From contig CAYTLK010000005.1 of the NCBI GenBank assembly GCA_964438515.1, positions 1-64,000 of the forward strand: a DNA stretch of 64,000 nucleotides, in the 5' to 3' direction. Below, one piece after another: positions 19,113 to 26,853 of this stretch. The notes under the pieces are model-generated. The model had not been told where the DNA came from. It worked only from the letters and a program-made list of their open reading frames with translations, and searched no databases. Both the position numbers and the translations under genes were made by a program. The DNA comes from RGIG3701 sp964438515. Lineage in GTDB: Bacteria > Planctomycetota > Planctomycetia > Pirellulales > Thermoguttaceae. The stretch's first letter is position 1; each line of letters starts with the position of its first letter.

Positions 19113-19215
19113 ATACTCGTTCCACTTGAAAATTTCGCATTGGGCGGCGACTGCGGCAGTCGTTTCTCGATAGAGTAACGACGGAGAAGCGAAAATTCAA
19201 AATGTATCGGGTATA
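19113..19215 (+). mobile_element. MITE-like 103-bp element, copy B
   Basis: Inverted copy of 13095-13197. It shows the same terminal inverted repeats and the central palindrome ACTGCGGCAGT, where the mid-base change still leaves a palindrome. It is flanked by TA on both sides (TA-TACTCG and CGGGTA-TA), which fits a TA target duplication. It lies between RNase R and DapF. Confidence 0.7.
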
Positions 19216-19304
19216 TAATATTTGTGGGCGAAAAACGTGCGAGTTTTTTAATTTTACGCAACACCGCTTCATCAGGGGACTTGCGTCCCCCGCTCGCCGA
19301 TGTT

Positions 19305-20177
19305 TTATTCAATGACGCCTGAAAAAACCTCAACCGCCGGCCCGGTCAAATAAACGTGGTTGTTTTCAGCAGACCATTCCAGGTCCAAATCTCCTCCGAG
19401 TAAATGAATGCGAACTTTTCGGTCAGAATGTCCCGTGAGGACGCCCGCAACACAAACAGCCGAAGCACCCGTCCCGCAGGCGAAAGTCTCACCCGTTCCA
19501 CGCTCCCAAACACGCATTTTCAGCTCATGAGGTGAAAGAACCTGAATAAATTCAATGTTTGCGCGCGCAGGAAAAACGGAATGATGTTCCATGAGGGGCC
19601 CCATGCGAAAAACCATGTCGTCCGTAATTTCATCCACAAATGTGACGCAATGCGGATTTCCCATCGAAACCGTCGTGACGCGGAAGCTGGCCGCCAGATT
19701 TCCGTGCGCGTCACGCACCTCAAGCGGTTCATCGACGCCGGACGTCAAAGTCGTCGGGATTTTTGCGGGTTCCAAAATCGGCGCCCCCATATCGACCCGG
19801 AGTTTTGCGGCCGACCCGTCCGGATTTCGATCCATCACTCGAATCGGTTTGACGCCCGCCAGAGTGTCGATTAAAATCTCTTCCTTGCGCGCAATCCGAT
19901 TGTCGTACACAAATTTTGCAACGCATCGGATTCCGTTTCCGCACATTTCGGACTCGGAACCATCGGCGTTAAACATGCGCATTTTCGCGTCCGCTTCCAC
20001 TTCCGCTTTGGGTGCGGGACAGATGAAAATCACCCCGTCGCCGCCAATTCCAAAGTGTCGGTCGGAAAGACGCTGAACGAGCTTTTCACGAACCTGTGCG
20101 TCTTCAGGAAACGTTTCTTCAAAACAGTTTACGTAAACGTAATCGTTTCCGCAACCGTGCATTTTTGTAAATTTCAT
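19305..20177 (-). CDS. dapF: Diaminopimelate epimerase
   Basis: 290 residues. It converts LL- to meso-diaminopimelate for lysine and peptidoglycan. Motifs: N-terminal MKFTKMHGCGNDYVYVN, the first catalytic cysteine in EMCGNGIRCVAKF, and the second in FACGTGASAVCVAG. Conserved MGNPHCVTFVD is also present. Length is normal. It sits 87 bp downstream of EfpL on the same strand and could be co-transcribed. The partner enzyme DapL, which makes the LL isomer, is encoded at 52173-53405. Confidence 0.95.
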   Translation of the reverse strand: MKFTKMHGCGNDYVYVNCFEETFPEDAQVREKLVQRLSDRHFGIGGDGVIFICPAPKAEVEADAKMRMFNADGSESEMCGNGIRCVAKFVYDNRIARKEEILIDTLAGVKPIRVMDRNPDGSAAKLRVDMGAPILEPAKIPTTLTSGVDEPLEVRDAHGNLAASFRVTTVSMGNPHCVTFVDEITDDMVFRMGPLMEHHSVFPARANIEFIQVLSPHELKMRVWERGTGETFACGTGASAVCVAGVLTGHSDRKVRIHLLGGDLDLEWSAENNHVYLTGPAVEVFSGVIE

Positions 20178-20264
20178 GATGAAGCTGTGGAGTAAAAGGA
20201 AGGAAAATGGATAAAATAGGTTTTGTAGGCAAATTTTAGGGAGAGAAAAACGCTTCCTGCGTCA

Positions 20265-20828
20265 TTACGCACGTCCGAGATATTCCCCGGTGCGGGAATC
20301 GACGCGGATGACGGTTCCTTCTTCAATGTATTCGGGAACCATCACGGTGATTCCGGTTTCAAGTTTTGCGGGTTTGTTGCGGGAAGTCGCGGAATTTCCT
20401 TTCACTCCCGGATCGCACTGAACGATTTTGAGTTCGATAGAAACGGGCAGCGAGACTCCAACGGGCAAATTGTTGTAAATCATGACCTGCATTCCTTCCA
20501 AACCTTCCGTAATGTACCCCTTTTCGTCCGCCACTTCGTCGAACATGAGTTCGTACATTTCGTACGTTTCGTCGTCCATGAAGTACATTTTTTCAGAATC
20601 CGAGTACGAATATTTAACGTTTCGTTTGAGGAAGTCGGCTTCGTTCATGTTTTCGTCGCCTTTGAAGGTGAAATCGACCTTCTGTTTCGTCAAAATGTTG
20701 CGAGCGCGGAACTTGTACAGCGTGGAAGCACCGCGTGCCGACGGCGTCTGGACAAAAATTCCTTCGATCATGACCGGATTTCCTTCGTAAACCATAATCA
20801 TTCCGCGTTTGATGTTTTTCGCAATCAT
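20265..20828 (-). CDS. efpL: Elongation factor P-like protein, EfpL (YeiP) type
   Basis: 187 residues with the three beta-barrel domains of EF-P. The tip loop reads QTPSARGASTLYKFRARN, which matches the YeiP/EfpL loop (SPTARGAATLYK in E. coli) and lacks the PGKGxA lysine loop of canonical EF-P. The C-terminal signature VKGNSATSRNKPAKLETG, then VPEYIEEG and a final YLGRA, also fits YeiP. EfpL acts at the ribosome to relieve stalling at proline-containing motifs. Whether a separate EF-P exists cannot be seen here. It is divergent from proC. Confidence 0.85.
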   Translation of the reverse strand: MIAKNIKRGMIMVYEGNPVMIEGIFVQTPSARGASTLYKFRARNILTKQKVDFTFKGDENMNEADFLKRNVKYSYSDSEKMYFMDDETYEMYELMFDEVADEKGYITEGLEGMQVMIYNNLPVGVSLPVSIELKIVQCDPGVKGNSATSRNKPAKLETGITVMVPEYIEEGTVIRVDSRTGEYLGRA

Positions 20829-20950
20829 TGAAAACCTCTCTGTGAGTGTTTAACGTCCGAACCGCTCAACGAAAGGCGAAACGGACAAAAAAGTTAAATG
20901 GATGTGTACACATCACACTTGAAAATTTCTGAAATTGTTCCCAAATATTG

Positions 20951-21092
20951 GCCTCGGTCTCACGCGCGATTCACCCTTCGGAAGAATCTGGCTGCCCGTA
21001 ATGTCGTTGCGGTCGTGGGGGAACAACATTTTGAATGTTGTTTTTCCCCCAGCCCCCTTTTTCAAAAACTTTTTGATATTTTCAAATGGAAT
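20951..21092 (+). repeat. Intergenic hairpin element, copy a
   Basis: Shares CGGTCTCACGCGCGATTCAC, CTGCCCGT and CGGTCGTGGGG with copy b at 47519. The stem GGGGGAACAACATT (21017-21030) folds back on 21034-21050, followed by CAAAAACTTTTTGATATTTT. It lies between the divergent genes efpL and proC, the only copy not 3' of a gene. A 14-base match to a MITE end (20926-20939) abuts it. Confidence 0.7.
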
Positions 21093-21138
21093 GAATGTAA
21101 TTATACCAGAAATTTGAAAAAGCGCGAGGGGTGGGGCC

Positions 21139-21166
21139 TTCACCTTTTAAGGAAAAGGCGTATAAT
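21139..21166 (+). promoter_or_regulatory. Probable promoter of proC
   Basis: TATAAT at 21161-21166 with a weak -35 (TTCACC, 21139-21144) and a 16-bp spacer. The leader is about 70 nt. Confidence 0.5.
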
Positions 21167-21241
21167 AAGGTGCAGAAATAAAAAATTTTTTTCAAGAAGG
21201 TTCCAAAATAAGGTACAATTTTCAAAAATAAGGGTTTAATC

Positions 21242-22054
21242 ATGGAAATTATGAAAAATGTCGGTTTTATCGGTGCAGGTCAGATGGCCACGGCGCTCTC
21301 AAAAGGTTTCACCTCCAAAGCAGGCGTCCCGATTGAAAACGTTTTGGCGGCAGACGTATACGAGTCCAGCCGAGAAAACTTCTTCAACGCAACCGGAATC
21401 GCCGTGACGGACAGCAACATCGCGGTTCTGTCGAACTGTGAAGTCGTCGTACTTTCCGTAAAGCCCCAAGTTTTACCCAAAGTGATGGAGGAAATTCGCG
21501 ATTATTTGACCCCGAATCACCTCATTATTTCCATCTGTGCGGGCGTGACGCTCGCAAAACTTCAGGCGGGACTGGGGAAAGAAACGCATATTGTGCGCGT
21601 TATGCCGAATACTCCGTGCTTGGTCGGACAGGGAGCCATCGCGTTTTGCCTGTCGGAAACCGTCACGGAAGAAGACTTTGAAATCACAAAAACGCTGCTC
21701 AAGAGCGTCGGACGCTGTTTCGTCGTCGATGAAAGTAAAATGGACGCTGTGACGGGGCTTTCCGGGTCGGGGCCGGCGTACATTTATCTCGTAATTGAGG
21801 CGCTTTCCGATGCGGGTGTGATGATGGGTTTGCCGCGCGATGTGGCGACGACGCTCGCTGCGCAGACGGTACGGGGCGCAGCCGATATGGTTTTGGAAAC
21901 GAAAGAACATCCCGGACTGCTGAAAGACCGCGTGACGTCGCCGGCCGGAACGACGATTGCGGGAATGCGCGAGCTGGAGGCTCACGGAGTGCGCGCCGCC
22001 ATGTACGATGCGGTGATTGCAGCGACGAAACGTTCTGCGGAACTGGGAAAATAA
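21242..22054 (+). CDS. proC: Pyrroline-5-carboxylate reductase
   Basis: 270 residues. It performs the last step of proline synthesis, the NAD(P)H reduction of pyrroline-5-carboxylate. The N-terminal Rossmann motif is VGFIGAGQMATALSKGF. SVKPQVLP, VRVMPNTPCLVGQG and the family signature segment DAVTGLSGSGPAYIYLVIEA are clear, as is the closing VTSPAGTTIAGMRELE. The start is supported by AAGGG 7 bases upstream. The stop codon is the last sequenced triplet before a 100-N gap. Confidence 0.96.
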   Translation: MEIMKNVGFIGAGQMATALSKGFTSKAGVPIENVLAADVYESSRENFFNATGIAVTDSNIAVLSNCEVVVLSVKPQVLPKVMEEIRDYLTPNHLIISICAGVTLAKLQAGLGKETHIVRVMPNTPCLVGQGAIAFCLSETVTEEDFEITKTLLKSVGRCFVVDESKMDAVTGLSGSGPAYIYLVIEALSDAGVMMGLPRDVATTLAAQTVRGAADMVLETKEHPGLLKDRVTSPAGTTIAGMRELEAHGVRAAMYDAVIAATKRSAELGK

Positions 22055-22154
22055 NNNNNNNNNNNNNNNNNNNNNNNNNNNNNNNNNNNNNNNNNNNNNN
22101 NNNNNNNNNNNNNNNNNNNNNNNNNNNNNNNNNNNNNNNNNNNNNNNNNNNNNN
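22055..22154. other. Assembly gap (100 N) downstream of proC
   Basis: Undetermined bases between proC and the YbjN-like gene. I find no shared sequence at the edges, so unlike the other 100-N gaps I cannot show an overlap here. Confidence 0.95.
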
Positions 22155-22224
22155 GATTCGCACAGGTTCAGGGAGTTTTTTTGGAAAAATTTAAAATATT
22201 TGTCTGAAAAATCGTTTCCACTCC

Positions 22225-22252
22225 TTGACAAATGGATTTTTTCTGTTACAAT
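22225..22252 (+). promoter_or_regulatory. Sigma70-type promoter of the YbjN-like gene
   Basis: TTGACA (22225-22230) and TACAAT (22247-22252) with a 16-bp spacer. The leader is about 125 nt. Confidence 0.75.
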
Positions 22253-22383
22253 GCATAAAATCACGTGAGAAGTTGTTCGTAGTTTTATCTTTGAATTTTG
22301 TAATTTTTAACTCACCCATTTTTTTATCTTACTGGGGAGTTCGTTGGATTGTTGGTTTTTAATCTATTTAAAAGGAACTTATT

Positions 22384-22845
22384 ATGAAAAATCAAGCAGC
22401 ATTTATTGAAAATTTTCTTAAAGAAAATGAAATGAAATTCATCAAGGTTGATGAAAAAGACGGCGTTTTTCTTTGTGATTGTACAGCTGAAAATGGTTCT
22501 TTTCGTTGCATTATCAGCTGCGAAGACGAAAACGAATATCTTTGCATTTATGTTCAATCTGGAATCAAAATTCCAGAAAACAACCGAAGTGCCGTTTCCG
22601 AGTTCATTATGCGCGCCAATTACGGAATGCGCATCGGCTGTTTCGAGATGGATCTTTCAGACGGAGAATTCCGATTCCGAGTCTCTTTGATTTCGTACGA
22701 AACGGAATTGGCGGAGACGATTCTTCGGCGATCCTTTTTTATTGCGATTGCAACGATGGACCGTTATTGTGCCGGCCTTCTTCGGGTCGTGTACGGCGGA
22801 GTGGCGCCCGAAGACGCTATTAATGATGTCGAAAATCAGGAATAG
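22384..22845 (+). CDS. YbjN-domain protein
   Basis: 153 residues, acidic, with no signal peptide. The fold-defining stretches are FIENFLKENEMKFIKVDEKD, a central beta region (FRCIISCEDENEYLCIYV), and the helix YGMRIGCFEMDLSDGEFRFR that typifies YbjN (DUF1790) and the type III chaperone-like fold. YbjN proteins are described as stress-related regulators; the mechanism is unresolved. An AAAGGAAC site precedes the ATG and its own strong promoter is at 22225-22252. It converges on ispG. Confidence 0.75.
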   Translation: MKNQAAFIENFLKENEMKFIKVDEKDGVFLCDCTAENGSFRCIISCEDENEYLCIYVQSGIKIPENNRSAVSEFIMRANYGMRIGCFEMDLSDGEFRFRVSLISYETELAETILRRSFFIAIATMDRYCAGLLRVVYGGVAPEDAINDVENQE

Positions 22846-22867
22846 TATATGAATTCACACTAAATTC

Positions 22868-22990
22868 GGGAATCGCGACGAGCTTTTCGGCTTCATCTTC
22901 ATACGCGATTCCCTCTGAATGTGCAAATTCCTCTGAATACATGATTCCCGCCACACCTCTTCGGGAAAAATCCGACTGTCTGCAATAACG
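22868..22990 (+). repeat. Diverged hairpin element, copy f, with a 10-bp inverted repeat
   Basis: GGGAATCGCG (22868-22877) pairs perfectly with CGCGATTCCC (22904-22913). ACGAGCTTTTCGGCTTC, CGCGATTC, CTTCGGGAA and CGACTG align with copies a and b in the same order. It lies between the convergent ybjN-like and ispG genes and could be a bidirectional terminator. Confidence 0.5.
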
Positions 22991-24154
22991 TTACGAGAGC
23001 GTTTCATTTCCTCCCGCAATCAGCGCGTCCAGCTGTTCTTTCAGTTTCGCAAGAATCTCATCGTACGGGAAACTGCCGAGCAAAACGCCTTTACACTTCA
23101 AATTGACGCTCTCCGGTCCGCACCAAAGCCCCAAATCTGCGTGGTCCGTCTCGCCGGGTCCGTTCACGCGGCATCCCATCACTGCAATCGTCACCGGAAA
23201 CGAACGTGCGTACTGCGTCATTGCGTGGACCTTCGTCGCAAGTTCTACAAACCTCCCATTTTGAACGCGGGAACAGCTGGGACAGCTGATGATATTGAGT
23301 CCCTCCGTCTTCCACTCCCCCATCGCCGTTCGTCGTCCGGCCGCGACGTCTTCAAGGAGCGCAAGCCCCGCAGCAACCTCTTCCGTTTTGCGTTCGTTCG
23401 GAACCGTCAGCGAAATACGCAGCGTGTCGCCGATTCCCTCAAAAAGCAGCGGTTCGAGTGCCGCTCGGCTTTTCGCGATTCCGAGGGGCGGAACGCCCGC
23501 CTCCGTGACGCCTAAATGAAGCGGAATTTCCGGATGACGCTCCGCAAAAAGCCGGTTGATGTGCAGTACGGTTGCGGGATTGGAGTCTTTCAGAGAGACG
23601 CAAAAACGTTCAAATCCGAGTTCTTCCATCCACGCCGCATGTTCCAGTCCGCTCGCAAAAATAGGGTCTTCTTCCGCTTTTTTCGCGGGATCAATGGAGC
23701 CGCAGTTGATTCCAATGCGCAGCGCAAGATCGTGATTGCGCGCGACGCCGACGAGCCATCGCACCTTTTCGCGCCACGGAGTTTCCGGCTCCAGATGGTA
23801 CAAATGCCCCGGATTGTACCGGATTTTTGCCACAAACGGAGCGATGCGTTCCGCAATCCGATAATTTTCCTGCAAATCAACCGACAGATTGATTTTTGAG
23901 CGTAATTCTGGATTCAGAACCGCGATTTCGCGGGAAAGAGCTTCGAGCGCGTCGGCGTCGTTCGGCGAGTCGCAGGCGATGCGGACGATTTTCGCCCCGG
24001 CTTCGGTGAGCTGAACCACCTGTGCGAGCGTGGCGGCGACGTTTTGCGTTTTGGTCGCGCACATAGTTTGAACCGCGACGGGCTGCGCGTTTCCGATGGA
24101 AATGGAACCGATTCGCACTTCACGAGTCGGATTTCGACGAATTTGGGTTTTCAT
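22991..24154 (-). CDS. ispG: 4-hydroxy-3-methylbut-2-enyl diphosphate synthase (flavodoxin/ferredoxin)
   Basis: 387 residues. IspG (GcpE) reduces MEcPP to HMBPP in the MEP isoprenoid pathway using a [4Fe-4S] cluster. The TIM-barrel start is AQPVAVQTMCATKTQNVAAT, with KIRYNPGH and LRIGINCGS. The cluster domain has CPSC and MGCRVNGPGE, giving the three cysteines and the conserved glutamate. Length matches the short bacterial form. Overlapping palindromes at 24211-24234 lie about 60-80 bases upstream. Confidence 0.96.
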   Translation of the reverse strand: MKTQIRRNPTREVRIGSISIGNAQPVAVQTMCATKTQNVAATLAQVVQLTEAGAKIVRIACDSPNDADALEALSREIAVLNPELRSKINLSVDLQENYRIAERIAPFVAKIRYNPGHLYHLEPETPWREKVRWLVGVARNHDLALRIGINCGSIDPAKKAEEDPIFASGLEHAAWMEELGFERFCVSLKDSNPATVLHINRLFAERHPEIPLHLGVTEAGVPPLGIAKSRAALEPLLFEGIGDTLRISLTVPNERKTEEVAAGLALLEDVAAGRRTAMGEWKTEGLNIISCPSCSRVQNGRFVELATKVHAMTQYARSFPVTIAVMGCRVNGPGETDHADLGLWCGPESVNLKCKGVLLGSFPYDEILAKLKEQLDALIAGGNETLS

Positions 24155-24445
24155 AGGGAAAAAATCAATAAAAGATTGAACGATTGTGTGGATTTTGCCG
24201 ATAAAACAGTATGGGAAGAATGAATCATTCCCATTTGTATCATTTTATCTCAAACGACCGAAAATTTCAATGGGGGTGAACGGTTCCCGGCGATTTCGTT
24301 CGAGATTTTTCCAAAAAATGGATTGATTTTGCGGTTTTTACGTCTTACTGAAACTTTTTTCAGAGTCGAAACTGCAACGGTCGATACAAAAATGGAAGAT
24401 AGAAAAAGTTTTCAGTGACTTCAAAATAAAAAAGGGAGAGTTTTC
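24155..24445. other. Divergent intergenic region with overlapping palindromes
   Basis: 291 bases between ispG and the small protein. 24211-24234 reads ATGGGAA, ten bases, then TTCCCAT; on the minus strand a second palindrome GAATGA-T-TCATTC overlaps it. No convincing promoter hexamers are visible. The palindrome could be an operator for ispG. Confidence 0.4.
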
Positions 24446-24664
24446 GTGAGTCAGGAAGTAAATGTGCTTGCGTTGGTTAAAGGTTCCGAGCGATACTTGT
24501 TTTTGTACAACGAAGAAAATCGTGCAGAAACGTTTCGCGTTCTGGCTCGTTATGCCGCCAATCCGGAATTGAGCTTTACGTGGTACGATGCGGCCGTTCT
24601 GAGTCAGAAAATTCGTCAGGATGACACATCGAAGACCGTCAATATTAATACAATGGATTTCTGA
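24446..24664 (+). CDS. Small conserved-looking protein upstream of the recombinase
   Basis: 72 residues, GTG start with AAGGGAGAG just upstream. It has no signal peptide. The sequence (VLALVKGSERYLFLY, ETFRVLARYAANPEL, FTWYDAAVLSQKI) looks like a small alpha/beta protein. I do not recognise a family. It ends 17 bases before the xerC/D-like gene, which suggests an operon. Ribosome site, codon use and spacing support it as real; function is unknown. Confidence 0.65.
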   Translation: MSQEVNVLALVKGSERYLFLYNEENRAETFRVLARYAANPELSFTWYDAAVLSQKIRQDDTSKTVNINTMDF

Positions 24665-24681
24665 AAGTTCAGGCGGAGTGC

Positions 24682-25611
24682 GTGATTCCCACAATAGCGC
24701 GTTTTTTGCAATATCTCGTCGTGGAACGAAACGCGTCGGAATATACGGTCAAAAGTTATCGTGAAGATTTGACGGCCCTGATCGAATATCTCGTTCAGGC
24801 GCGCGGAAAGTGTCCGTCGCCTGAGTTCGTCAGCATTCCGGAGCTGCGTGCGTACGTCTCGGCGATGCATGAGGCAAAGTATGCAACGACGACGATCGCG
24901 CGGCGTCTCGCGTCTTTACGAAGTTTCTTTCGTTTCTGTCAGCGCGAGGGAATTGTGGAGACGAATCCCGCAAAGGTGCTTCGGAATCCGCGTACCGTTC
25001 GGAATTTACCACATTTTCTCACGACGGACGACATGGAACGTCTGCTCAGCGCGCCTCCTGCTTCGGAGGTTTTTGGACTGCGGGACCGTGCGATTCTGGA
25101 AGTGACGTATTCCGGCGGCCTGCGTGTGAGCGAGCTTGTGGGACTGTGTGACGCAGACGTTGATTTCGAGGAAGGAATTCTAGTTATTCGCGGAAAAGGG
25201 AAAAAAGAGCGTCTGGCACTCCTCGGATCCTATGCGGCGACGGCTCTGAAGGAGTGGCTGAAAGTGCGAAATCTGGCGCCGGGACTCGAAAAAGACCCGA
25301 TGAGACCCGTTTTCACGAACAAATTCGGAACGCGAATCACGACGCGGAGCATTGGACGCATGCTGGAAAAGTACCTGAAAGAGACGGGACTTGATTCTCG
25401 TACGACTCCGCACTCTTTACGTCACAGTTTTGCGACGCATCTTTTGGACCGCGGCGCGGACATCCGCAGCGTTCAGGAGCTTTTGGGACATAAAAGTCTC
25501 AATACAACGCAAATTTACACGCATTTAACAACAGCCGCCCTGCTCGACGTGTACGAACGTGCGCATCCGCGAGCCAGAGCCAGAAAAAAAGAAAATGACG
25601 ACGCGGGCTGA
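24682..25611 (+). CDS. Tyrosine recombinase XerC/XerD
   Basis: 309 residues. N-terminal SAM-like core-binding domain (FLQYLVVERNASEYTVKSYREDL). The catalytic domain has all active-site residues: Arg in YSGGLRVSELVGL, Lys in GKGKKERLALL, His/Arg in HSLRHSFATHLL, His in LLGHKSLNTTQ and Tyr in IYTHL. Length and motifs fit chromosomal Xer recombinases that resolve chromosome dimers at dif, not a phage integrase. XerC and XerD cannot be told apart from this gene alone. GTG start with AGGCGGAG upstream. No attachment site was found near it. Confidence 0.9.
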   Translation: MIPTIARFLQYLVVERNASEYTVKSYREDLTALIEYLVQARGKCPSPEFVSIPELRAYVSAMHEAKYATTTIARRLASLRSFFRFCQREGIVETNPAKVLRNPRTVRNLPHFLTTDDMERLLSAPPASEVFGLRDRAILEVTYSGGLRVSELVGLCDADVDFEEGILVIRGKGKKERLALLGSYAATALKEWLKVRNLAPGLEKDPMRPVFTNKFGTRITTRSIGRMLEKYLKETGLDSRTTPHSLRHSFATHLLDRGADIRSVQELLGHKSLNTTQIYTHLTTAALLDVYERAHPRARARKKENDDAG

Positions 25612-25687
25612 ACGGAAATTCAAAGAATCTAAAAATGAAATCCGTACCGTTCTGATTGAAAAAAGTGGAATCACTGATGGGGAAATT

Positions 25688-26737
25688 TCACACACGTTCG
25701 CACTTTTCGATGTAGAATCGATATTCTCGTATCGGTAAAAAAGTTTCCGACTGCCGATTTCCAAGCGTGATGAACGTCAAAACCGATGCAATCGTAAAAA
25801 GCTGCGCGCCGAGAACAAGAAAAAGTCCGAGTACGTAAAAAATCCAGCCGGGAATGAACATTTGCGGGAAGAAAAAGTGCGTCAGCATCACCCCAAGCAT
25901 CCCCGCAGCAAGGAGAGCGGTCCCGAAAACACAAAGAAGCATCATTCGGACCGACGCAATGTCGAGATAGACCGCAATCGCCGACAAACCGTGCATTACG
26001 AGACCGACAAAATTCATCTGCGACTTTCCGTCCAGTCGCTTCGCGCGAACCGTTTCCAAACCGACATACGGACAGCGCGAACGAAAAACCGTGGCCGCAT
26101 AGTGACACCAAAGGCCCGAATTTCCGACGAGCGCTTCGAGTGCCGAACGAGGAATCACGCTGAAATTCCCCATCTGGTACCGTTTCCCCGTCAGAAAATG
26201 GAACAAAAATCGAAATTGGATGTAGCAGAGGCGAAAGAGGAGCGTTTCGGAACGTTTTGAACGAATCGCCATTACGATTTTCCGATGATTTTCCTCCCGA
26301 CAGCGCCGAATGAGGCGCGGAACGTCTTCAGGTGCGTCTTCGCCGTCTGCATCCATAACGACGACTTCATCGACCGTTTTGCGTTCTTCCGCGAGGAACG
26401 ACAGACCGAGCGCAATGGCGCGCTGGTGACCAACGTTGTGGCGGAGATGCAGGATTTCGACACGTCGAATGGCGCGAAACTCCCCCCAATGCACGTCACA
26501 ATCTTCCGGAAGGAGCGGCGAGCCGTCGTTGACCGCAAGAATAGAGGCCTCAAGTCCTTCGGAGGTCAAAACTGCGTCGAGTTTCTCGAGCAAACGTGCG
26601 TAAGCGACCCAATCGTTAAAAACGGGCGACAGAATGACCGTGGGCGCCGACGTTTCAGATGTTTCTGACGTTTCGGATGATTTTTCAGCCGATTTTTCAG
26701 CAGGAGTGACGGAAATCGGAGGATTCATGAGCGGCAC
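25688..26737 (-). CDS. Family 2 glycosyltransferase with C-terminal membrane hairpin
   Basis: 349 residues. GT-A fold: VILSPVFNDW, AVNDGSP, the GHQRAIALGLSF segment and VVMDADGEDAPEDV (DxD-type metal site). The last 110 residues hold two membrane segments (VRMMLLCVFGTALLAAGMLG and WIFYVLGLFLVLGAQLF), as in GtrB/DPM1-like polyprenyl-phosphate sugar transferases. Sugar donor and acceptor are unknown. The first 30 residues are Ser/Glu/Thr-rich. GTG at 26737 is taken as the start; ATG at 26728 is possible. It is downstream of guaA, separated by a terminator-like hairpin. Confidence 0.85.
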   Translation of the reverse strand: MPLMNPPISVTPAEKSAEKSSETSETSETSAPTVILSPVFNDWVAYARLLEKLDAVLTSEGLEASILAVNDGSPLLPEDCDVHWGEFRAIRRVEILHLRHNVGHQRAIALGLSFLAEERKTVDEVVVMDADGEDAPEDVPRLIRRCREENHRKIVMAIRSKRSETLLFRLCYIQFRFLFHFLTGKRYQMGNFSVIPRSALEALVGNSGLWCHYAATVFRSRCPYVGLETVRAKRLDGKSQMNFVGLVMHGLSAIAVYLDIASVRMMLLCVFGTALLAAGMLGVMLTHFFFPQMFIPGWIFYVLGLFLVLGAQLFTIASVLTFITLGNRQSETFLPIREYRFYIEKCERV

Positions 26738-26746
26738 CGAAACCTA

Positions 26747-26781
26747 CAAAAACTCACAGGAACCGCACTGAACGGCTCCTG
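26747..26781 (-). terminator. Terminator-like hairpin after guaA
   Basis: Minus-strand CAGGAGCCG pairs with CGGTTCCTG (one G-T pair, 7-base loop). A TTTTT tract follows within a few bases. It ends about 10 bases before the GT2 start codon. Confidence 0.6.
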
Positions 26782-26853
26782 AAACAATATTTATGGGTGA
26801 AACAGTTTAACGAGTGAAATTTGTACATAGTTCATAATAACAGAATCCAGAAA

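Noticed and set aside
20898..21239. 113-codon frame before proC
   Set aside because: Runs through hairpin element copy a and the proC promoter.
24682..25611. Phage or integrative-element integrase
   Set aside because: Length and motifs fit chromosomal Xer; no phage genes or flanking attachment repeats.
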